Below are positions 1-5,174 of a stretch of DNA of 6,301 nucleotides, piece after piece. This stretch comes from Chloroflexota bacterium. Lineage in GTDB: Bacteria; Chloroflexota; Dehalococcoidia; Lucifugimonadales; Australimonadaceae. Made by a program: the position numbers and the translations under genes. The notes below the pieces were generated by a model. The model saw only the letters and a list, made by a program, of their open reading frames with translations. It did no database searches and was not told where the DNA came from. The stretch spans positions 1-6,301 of the forward strand of contig JAPOOH010000246.1 in the NCBI GenBank assembly GCA_026713505.1, given 5' to 3'. How positions within the stretch are numbered: position 1 is the first letter of the stretch; each line of letters starts with the position of its first letter.

Positions 1-221
1 CCCGCCCCGCGGAGCCGCTCCGCGAGCCGGGGCCCGAGTTCGGCGGCGGGCGCTTCCGACGTGAGATCGAGGTCGAGCACGGGACGCCCCAGCAGGGCGT
101 CGCGCACCGGCCCGCCGACGAGCCACAGCTCGACACCCTCGTTCGCGGCCGCGTCGCCGAGGCGGCGCAACAGCGCGAGGTCGTCAGAGGCGAGCGCAGT
201 GTCGAGCGGTACGAGGGCCAC
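1..221 (-). CDS. cca: CCA tRNA nucleotidyltransferase / poly(A) polymerase family, N-terminal part (cut by left window edge)
   Basis: The first 73 residues of a class II nucleotidyltransferase. These enzymes add CCA (or poly-A) to RNA 3' ends in the cytoplasm. Translating the minus strand from a GTG at 221-219 gives the family's head-domain signature: LVGGPVRDALLG at residues 34-45 (the GGxVRD nucleotide-binding motif), followed by LDLDLT at 49-54. D50 and D52 are the expected metal-binding catalytic aspartates. The GTG is chosen because it is the only good in-frame start close to the motif. The frame stays open upstream, but the next obvious start is about 115 nt away, inside the palindromic repeat. 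The ribosome-binding site is weak (GGTGG about 13 nt upstream). The gene follows the DUF5671 gene after 147 nt, so it may have its own promoter. CCA-adding and poly(A) enzymes cannot be told apart from this fragment. The tRNA enzyme is the commoner assignment where only one copy exists. Confidence 0.85.
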   Translation of the reverse strand, partial: MALVPLDTALASDDLALLRRLGDAAANEGVELWLVGGPVRDALLGRPVLDLDLTSEAPAAELGPRLAERLRGA

Positions 222-240
222 GGCAAAAGGGTACCACCGC

Positions 241-260
241 GGGCAGGGGTGACGGGTGGG
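241..260 (+). other. Potential G-quadruplex tract upstream of the cca start
   Basis: Four runs of three or more G (241-243, 246-249, 254-256, 258-260) with short loops of 2, 4 and 1 nt match the canonical G3+N1-7 pattern. The tract is on the plus strand, which is the template strand for cca, so the cca leader RNA would be C-rich and not quadruplex-forming. It ends 20 nt upstream of the GTG start. GC-rich sequence can produce such patterns by chance. No function is claimed. Confidence 0.4.
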
Positions 261-321
261 TGTGTGGTGCGGTGTCAGGTGGTTGGATATGTCGTGACGA
301 GCGTGGCCTGTTCGGTCACTC

Positions 322-348
322 TGGATTCCCGTTTTCACGGGAATGACG
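322..348 (+). repeat. REP-like palindromic element, intergenic copy
   Basis: ATTCCCGT (325-332) and ACGGGAAT (337-344) form a perfect 8-bp stem with a TTTC loop (333-336), flanked by TGG on the left and GACG on the right. This matches the widespread bacterial interspersed element whose sense reading is TGGATTCCCGC..CGGGAATGACG; read in that frame this copy gives WIPVFTGMT. It lies 20 nt downstream of the DUF5671 stop codon. No T-run follows the stem on the minus strand, so it is not a standard Rho-independent terminator, though it could still stabilise the 3' end of that transcript. A diverged relative lies in the 3' end of ligA. Confidence 0.75.
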
Positions 349-368
349 AGGTTGCAAGTGCGCGCTTC

Positions 369-2153
369 TCACAGCGGCACGATGCGCACGCCGTCGCTGT
401 CGATGACGAGCACGACCTCCTCCCCGGGCGCTTCGCGGATACGCTCGGCGATGGCTGCGGCCTCATCGTCCGACGGGGCAGGGGCGCCAGCGGCGTCTGC
501 GCGGATGCGGCGCTCGATCCTCGCGCCGAGCGCTCGCTCCAGCGCGTCGACCGCCGCCATGCCCTCAGTGCTGACCAACGCTGTTACGCGCTTGGGCGGA
601 CTGACCGGCACTTGCGGCTGCTCGGTCGCGGGGGCGGCCCGCGCGTCCTCGCGCAGGATGAGCCAGTGGTAGACGCTCACCGAGGCAGCGGTCACGATGA
701 CGCCCAGCGCCCACTTGCCCCCGTCCAGCGCGGTGGTGGAGAGGTCGTTGTTCAGGGCCGCTTCCAGCACGCCGTACAGCAGCGTGATCAGCGAGATGAG
801 CCCCGCTCCTACGGAGACGCCGAACACGGTGAAGAGGTAGGCGCGGCGGGAGAGCGATGCGCGTTCATCCGCATCCGCGCGTCCGGCCTGGAGCAGGCGG
901 GGCCAGTGCCAGCCCCAGAGCCCCGCTCCGGCGATGAGCAGTGTGATGGCGATGGAGAGCGGCATGCCCCACCAGCGCTGGCCGACGAAGGAGCCCTGCG
1001 CACTCGGGACGGCAAGCCCCACGGCGACGGCGACGAGGAGTGCGAGCGCGACCCAGAGCGTGCCGAGTCCGATGGCGGCGGAGAGGTAGCGGTAGGCGCG
1101 CCGCGCCCGGACGCCCTGTCCAGGGGCTGCCGCGGCCTCGGCGAGGGCGGTCCGCCCGTGGTAGGCGGCGACGGCCGCAGTGACCAGCAGCACGACGAAC
1201 GTCTCCGGCACCGGGTCGAAGTGCTCCAGCCGCACACGCCCCTGCGCAGGGTCCAGCGGCCAGCTGATGAACGTGACGAGGAGGGTGGAGAGTGCGCCTG
1301 TGGCCGCAGCCGTGCCGCCGAAGACGCCCAGCACGTAGAGCACCGCCTGCCGGATGCCGGAGGCGTCGCCGCGCGCCAACCAGAGCCAGTGCGTGCCCCA
1401 CAGCGCCGCGCCGACGATGAAGAAGCTCCAGGCTTCCGGGAGGCCGTCCGGGTTGTTGTCGCCGCTGAACGCGGCGTGGTACCCGGCGTTGAAGAGCGCC
1501 CCGCCAAGTATCGCGGTGCCGGCGGAGAGGAGGATGAGGCCGTAGGTGGAGAGGGTGTAGACGTAGATGTGGCGCGCCGTTGCGGCCGCCGGCGTGGGCT
1601 GCCCCTCCGCCGATTCGATGCGCCAGTGGAACGCCCAGACCCCGGCCCACACGAGCGGGACGGCGAGGTCGGCGAGGTCCGCACCAACCCCGTCGATCAG
1701 GTCGCCGATGAACAGCGTGAGGGAGAACGCGATGGTTATCGCGGCTGCGCCGAGGACGAGGTAGACGTATACCTTGCGGCCCAGCGCCCCTGCTTCGACG
1801 GGGTGACGCTCCACGGACCGCTGCGCCGTGCGCCAGAGCAGGGCCCACACCGCGAACCCGACGCCTCCCGCGGCGATGCCGAACGCAAGCGCGCTCGCTC
1901 CCTCGCCCGCGATGACGTCGCCGGAGACGGAGGCGAGCAGGGCCCCGGTGAGCAGCGCAAGTCCGCTTGCGGCGGTGATGAGCGCGGCGAACGCGAGGCC
2001 GTACAGGAAGATGCGGCGCGTCGTCCCGATGCCGGGGTCGCCGCCTGCGCCTCGCGACCGGAGCGCGAGCGCGACAATGCTGCCCGCTCCTCCGACGAGG
2101 ACGAGCATCGCGAGGATCGGGATGATGAGGAAATCGAAATCTGAAAACAGCAT
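369..2153 (-). CDS. Polytopic membrane protein with six DUF5671-type two-helix modules
   Basis: A predicted inner-membrane protein of 594 residues and unknown function. After an N-terminal helix (about 8-30), a module is repeated six times, starting near residues 46, 126, 194, 268, 351 and 436. Each copy opens with Arg-[RKHQ]-x-[FYV]-x-[YF] (RRIFLY, RKVYVY, RHIYVY, RQAVLY, RRAYRY, RRAYLF) and runs straight into a hydrophobic helix. A second helix follows, ending in a His-Trp-like element (FHW, THW, YHG, WHW, YHW; LW in copy 1). This predicts about 13 membrane helices. Residues 521-594 form a soluble, charged tail with no family I recognise. The module resembles the DUF5671 family, from memory. 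The ATG at 2153 is preferred over an in-frame ATG at 2249: it has GGAG 8 nt upstream, lies 2 nt after the preceding stop, and places the first helix at the N terminus. The upstream extension is hydrophilic and sits inside the preceding gene. There is no transporter or enzyme signature. Confidence 0.88.
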   Translation of the reverse strand: MLFSDFDFLIIPILAMLVLVGGAGSIVALALRSRGAGGDPGIGTTRRIFLYGLAFAALITAASGLALLTGALLASVSGDVIAGEGASALAFGIAAGGVGFAVWALLWRTAQRSVERHPVEAGALGRKVYVYLVLGAAAITIAFSLTLFIGDLIDGVGADLADLAVPLVWAGVWAFHWRIESAEGQPTPAAATARHIYVYTLSTYGLILLSAGTAILGGALFNAGYHAAFSGDNNPDGLPEAWSFFIVGAALWGTHWLWLARGDASGIRQAVLYVLGVFGGTAAATGALSTLLVTFISWPLDPAQGRVRLEHFDPVPETFVVLLVTAAVAAYHGRTALAEAAAAPGQGVRARRAYRYLSAAIGLGTLWVALALLVAVAVGLAVPSAQGSFVGQRWWGMPLSIAITLLIAGAGLWGWHWPRLLQAGRADADERASLSRRAYLFTVFGVSVGAGLISLITLLYGVLEAALNNDLSTTALDGGKWALGVIVTAASVSVYHWLILREDARAAPATEQPQVPVSPPKRVTALVSTEGMAAVDALERALGARIERRIRADAAGAPAPSDDEAAAIAERIREAPGEEVVLVIDSDGVRIVPL

Positions 2154-2155
2154 GG

Positions 2156-2680
2156 TTACGGCTCCGCTATCGAGACTGTGGCTGGGGGGGTGGGGGTTGC
2201 CTTGGGCGCGCACCACCATCCCGGCCATCCGGGTTCGGTCAGCCGCCATTCTCCCTGTTCACGAACCAGGTGGTACGCCGCGTCGTAGCTGTTGACGGAG
2301 CCGCCGAAAAGTGGGACTTCTCCCGGCGCGTCCACTTCCGTGACTTCGATCGTGACGGTGGCCTCTTCGTCGCCCTCGTCCGTGCGCACCAGCCGGATAC
2401 TGAACGAATCTCGGGGTATCGAGAAACGGCCGTCGTAGACGGCATCCAGGTCGCACTCCTCGCGCACCTTTTCTCTCAGCAGCGCGTAGGCGCCGTTCGC
2501 GTCCTCCCCCTGCACCGCCAGGATGTAGTCCTGCACCGCGCGCCCCGGCGACCCCTCAGGCAGGAGGTCGGGCTCGCGGTCGCGGTTGAAGACGGCCATG
2601 GCGAGGCTGAACGCGATGACCAGGGTGACGATAACGACGGCCCCCGCGAGCCACCGGCCGGACGAGCTCCGTGGGATCAT
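2156..2680 (-). CDS. Membrane-anchored protein with probable NTF2-like/DUF4878-type domain
   Basis: A small envelope protein of 174 residues with an uncleaved-looking signal anchor: positive start (R4, R9), then a hydrophobic stretch at about 11-30. The following region (about 44-155) begins GSPGRAVQDYILAVQGED and continues with alternating strands, ending in YHLVREQGEWRLTEPGW. This is the usual layout of DUF4878/NTF2-like domains: a helix containing YxxAxxxxD followed by a curved sheet whose last strand reads 'xxGxWRL'. The domain call rests on pattern only. The C-terminal tail is Thr/Pro-rich (161-168). The ATG at 2680 overlaps the protease stop as ATGA, so translation is probably coupled. 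No catalytic residues are recognisable; members usually act as binding or accessory domains outside the membrane. A run of seven C sits in codons 164-166. Confidence 0.8.
   Translation of the reverse strand: MIPRSSSGRWLAGAVVIVTLVIAFSLAMAVFNRDREPDLLPEGSPGRAVQDYILAVQGEDANGAYALLREKVREECDLDAVYDGRFSIPRDSFSIRLVRTDEGDEEATVTIEVTEVDAPGEVPLFGGSVNSYDAAYHLVREQGEWRLTEPGWPGWWCAPKATPTPPATVSIAEP
2162..2165 (-). promoter_or_regulatory. Shine-Dalgarno for the DUF5671 gene
   Basis: GGAG on the minus strand, 8 nt before the ATG at 2153. It lies inside the last codons of the preceding NTF2-like gene, whose TAA ends 2 nt before the ATG. The position supports 2153 as the start and suggests translational coupling. 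Confidence 0.65.
2183..2190 (-). other. C7 homopolymer with slippery heptamer CCCCCCA
   Basis: On the minus strand seven C are followed by A, read in the NTF2-like frame as ACC CCC CCA. The heptamer C-CCC-CCA fits the X-XXY-YYZ pattern of -1 slippery sites. The -1 frame from here is open and is the frame of the DUF5671 gene, with no stop before its ATG at 2153. No stimulatory hairpin or pseudoknot is obvious downstream. The run may simply follow from Thr-Pro codons in GC-rich DNA. Confidence 0.35.
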
Positions 2681-4563
2681 CCGGAGTTCCCGGTCGTGGA
2701 CTCCACTGCCCGCACCTCGAACCTCCCGGCCTCGGTCGTCTTGTCGGCGAACGCCGTCACGACCATCGTAACAGGCCGCTCGACGCGGAACGACGCGACG
2801 CCGGCGTCGTCCACGGGCACGGGCGTGACCCTTGCCGTGTTTCCCGCGCCCTCGACCAGCCGGATGACGAACCGCTGTTCGACTCCCGTGCCGCCGATGC
2901 GCACGAACCCGTCCGCCTGCCATGCGCCGTCCGTCTCCACGTCGTCGAAGAAGTCGATCTCGTGGACGGCGACGTCGTCGATGCACCAACCGCTCCCGGT
3001 GGTCGAGTCGTCGGTGAGGTAATCGAAGCGCAACAGCACTTCCTGCCCCGTGAACGGCGTGAGGTCGGCGCTCTCCAGCCGCCAGCCGCGCGACGCGCCG
3101 GTGTAGGACGGCCCGAACGCGACGAGGAAGGGGTCGTCCGTTGTCGCGCTGGTGGCGTCCAGGATGTCCCACGACTCTCCGCCGTCGGTGGAGACGGAGA
3201 CGTAGCCGCGGTCCCAGTGCTCCTCGATCTCCCACCACGACTGGTAGCGGAGCGTGGCCTCGCTGACGCCCGTGAGGTCGACGGCGCGAGTGAGGCTGGA
3301 GTGGAGCGAATCGCCGGTGTTGCTCCACCAGCACGCGCCGCCGCCGAACGGCTCCACGGGCAGGAGCGGCGTCGTTTCCTCGCCGGTGAACGTCACGTCC
3401 AGGGCAACGTCCGCGTCGATGTCCAGCAGCCACGCGCCCATCTGGGTCGCCTCGCCGCTGACGCTTCCCGGCGCGTCGAGCGTGCGCTCCGCGTGGATGG
3501 CGGGCGCGGCGTCCGCGTAGCCGTGGGGCGGCACCGAGCCGCCGGAGACGTTCGCGGCGAGCCAGTCTGCGAACAGGTCCTCGAACCCGGTCCCCGGGTG
3601 CGTCGCGTCCAGCACAGCCTGTACGCCCTCCTGGCCGTCGGCCCCCTCCGCGGCGATCTGCGCGATGGCGTCTTCGCCCAGCCGCTCCGCGATGTAGGCG
3701 GAGAAGAGCGCGGCCCCGGCGTAGTTGGGCAGGGGATTCTCCTGGATGGGCGGCCAGTCCCGGATCGAGACCTCTGGCTGCGCGCGGTAGTAGAAGAACG
3801 GGATGCCGTCGTAGCCGAGGGTGCGCGCTGCGAATTCCGCGAATCCCTCGTGCACCCACGCCGACTCGGTTGGGTCGGCGTGCCAGTGGACGAGGTGCTG
3901 CAGTTCGTGCGCCAGCACCGCGGGGTAGAAGCCGCTGTCGAGGGGCTGGCTGTCGTTCAGGTAGAGCCCGACGCGCTCGTTGCTGTGCGCGCGGACGGCG
4001 GCAGGGAGCGCGTCCCCTGCGCTGAAGTAGCCGCCTACGCCGGGGAACGTCCCATGAACGATGGCGATCTTGCCGGGGAGCGAGCCGCCGGGCAGGACGA
4101 GCTCCAGCACGCCGGGGAGGATGGTGTCCTCGAAAGCGCCCGCGGCCTCGGCCAGCGCATCCTCGTCGACCTCGGCGTCCGTGCGGAAGTACCAGACGGC
4201 GTTGGGGGTCACGAGCCGCACGGTGGCGTCGAACTCGAACGTCGCGTTGTCGACCAGGTCGAAGCCGGTGAAGCGCCGGGTGAAGCCGACCTCCTCGCTC
4301 GCGTAGAGCGCCTCGGTGGGGACGGGTGTGGCCGTGACGCCGGCGAAACGTCGTGCGAGTGCGAAGTCGTCGCGTTCGGGCGCGTCCGGGACGTCGGCGA
4401 AAGGGGTGGGGGTCGGAACGGGCGTATCCAGGGGAATGACCACTGGCGTGGGGAAGGGCGTGGGCGTGGCGGTCGGCTCCGATGTCGGCGTGGGGGTTGC
4501 GTCCGCGCAGGCGGACGCGGCGAGCACAAGTGCGGCGACGGCGATGGGGGCGGGCAAGCGCAC
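2677..4563 (-). CDS. Secreted lipoprotein zinc metalloprotease with immune-inhibitor-A-like C-terminal region
   Basis: A predicted surface-anchored gluzincin-type protease of 628 residues. A short signal peptide (R2, hydrophobic 5-18) ends in ASAC, so C19 is the likely lipidated cysteine; the lipobox lacks the usual Leu. A Thr/Pro linker (about 22-55) separates lipid and catalytic domain. The active site is HELQH at 219-223 (zinc ligands H219 and H223, catalytic E220), with WVHEGFAE at 236-243 providing E239 as the probable third ligand. The preceding GGYFSAGDALP...SNERVGLYLN (177-203) is also typical of these HE[FL]QH proteins. Residues about 408-536 (GGACWWSNTG, YVSVSTDGGESWD, GWRLESADL, VLLRFDYLTDD, CIDDVAV) match the jelly-roll domain of M6 immune inhibitor A proteases. 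The exact peptidase family, M6-like or M30-like, is uncertain. The start is the GTG 2 nt after the pth stop; TTG at 4557 is the alternative. Its natural substrate is unknown. Confidence 0.88.
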   Translation of the reverse strand: MRLPAPIAVAALVLAASACADATPTPTSEPTATPTPFPTPVVIPLDTPVPTPTPFADVPDAPERDDFALARRFAGVTATPVPTEALYASEEVGFTRRFTGFDLVDNATFEFDATVRLVTPNAVWYFRTDAEVDEDALAEAAGAFEDTILPGVLELVLPGGSLPGKIAIVHGTFPGVGGYFSAGDALPAAVRAHSNERVGLYLNDSQPLDSGFYPAVLAHELQHLVHWHADPTESAWVHEGFAEFAARTLGYDGIPFFYYRAQPEVSIRDWPPIQENPLPNYAGAALFSAYIAERLGEDAIAQIAAEGADGQEGVQAVLDATHPGTGFEDLFADWLAANVSGGSVPPHGYADAAPAIHAERTLDAPGSVSGEATQMGAWLLDIDADVALDVTFTGEETTPLLPVEPFGGGACWWSNTGDSLHSSLTRAVDLTGVSEATLRYQSWWEIEEHWDRGYVSVSTDGGESWDILDATSATTDDPFLVAFGPSYTGASRGWRLESADLTPFTGQEVLLRFDYLTDDSTTGSGWCIDDVAVHEIDFFDDVETDGAWQADGFVRIGGTGVEQRFVIRLVEGAGNTARVTPVPVDDAGVASFRVERPVTMVVTAFADKTTEAGRFEVRAVESTTGNSG

Positions 4564-4565
4564 GG

Positions 4566-5174
4566 CTAGTTGAAGTTGTCCATCGCGTAGTTGACGCCTT
4601 GCGTGAGCCACGCCTCGGCTGCGTCGGCGGCGCGTGTGATGGCGGATTCCGCCTCCGGCGCCTCCTCCGCTGTGAACGCGCCGAGTACGTAGCCCACCGT
4701 CTCTCCCTGCGGCCTGCCGATGCCGATGCGGAGGCGGGCGTAGTCCTGGGTGCCGAGCGCGGCATTGATGGAGTTGAGGCCGTTGTGGCCGCCGGAGCCG
4801 CCGCTGGCGCGCATCCGGATCCTCCCCCGCGGCAGGGCCAGGTCGTCCCGGACGATGAGCACCGAGGCCGCGCCCCCGCCGCAGCCGGCCCTCGCCGAGC
4901 GCACCGCCTCGCCGGAGACGTTCATGAACGTGCGTGGCTTGACGAGCACGATGCGCTTGCCGCTCAGGCGTCCCTCGCCGAGCTGCGCAGCCCGGCGCTT
5001 GTCGTTCAGCGATATGCCCGCTCGCTCGGCGAGTTGGTCGATGCACATGAATCCTGCGTTGTGGCGAGTCCCCGCGTACTTCGGACCGGGGTTGCCGAGC
5101 CCCACGATGACGAGCGTCGCCTCCCGCTCCGTCGTCCTGCGCCGCACCAACCGGCCCAGCAGCCCGCTACGCAT
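4566..5174 (-). CDS. pth: Peptidyl-tRNA hydrolase
   Basis: Cytoplasmic esterase that releases peptides from peptidyl-tRNAs that drop off ribosomes, so the tRNA can be reused. All family landmarks are present in this 202-residue protein: VGLGNPGPKYAGTRHNAGF at 24-42 with N28 and catalytic H38, KPRTFMNVSGEAV at 79-91 with N85, VRDDLALPRG at 108-117 with D110, and GGHNGLNSI at 128-136 with N131. These correspond to N10, H20, N68, D93 and N114 of the E. coli enzyme. The ATG at 5174 is chosen because AAGAGG lies 6 nt upstream. It gives an extension of about 20 basic residues before the conserved core, compared with E. coli Pth. The start overlaps the ligA stop by 8 nt, so ligA and pth are likely co-translated. 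An in-frame ATG at 5255 lies inside ligA and is unlikely. Confidence 0.96.
   Translation of the reverse strand: MRSGLLGRLVRRRTTEREATLVIVGLGNPGPKYAGTRHNAGFMCIDQLAERAGISLNDKRRAAQLGEGRLSGKRIVLVKPRTFMNVSGEAVRSARAGCGGGAASVLIVRDDLALPRGRIRMRASGGSGGHNGLNSINAALGTQDYARLRIGIGRPQGETVGYVLGAFTAEEAPEAESAITRAADAAEAWLTQGVNYAMDNFN

Noticed and set aside
285..300. CATATC on the minus strand as a possible -10 box for cca
   Set aside because: No convincing -35 partner at 16-18 nt, and promoter consensus for the likely host is unknown. A promoter in the 147-nt gap is plausible but cannot be placed.
325..344. The hairpin after the DUF5671 gene as an intrinsic terminator
   Set aside because: No U-run follows the stem on the minus strand, and the sequence matches a dispersed repeat family instead.
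249..2144. A 631-codon open frame on the plus strand antisense to the DUF5671 gene
   Set aside because: It mirrors the real membrane-protein gene. Its product is an Arg/Glu/Asp/Gly-rich string with no domain or hydrophobic pattern, as expected for stop-free antisense frames in GC-rich DNA. The minus-strand frame has a ribosome-binding site, sensible helices and a repeat architecture.
4403..4464. Several G-runs on the plus strand that fit quadruplex patterns
   Set aside because: They are the complement of Thr and Pro codons in the protease linker, so protein composition explains them.
2671..4569. A 632-codon open frame on the plus strand antisense to the protease gene
   Set aside because: Low-complexity charged composition and no motif, while the minus strand encodes a signal peptide, HELQH site and M6-like domain.
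2156..4765. An 869-codon minus-strand frame that would start inside pth and run through to the NTF2-like stop
   Set aside because: All but the last 174 residues are an Arg-rich shadow of the protease gene. The ATG at 2680 with its ATGA overlap explains the real gene.
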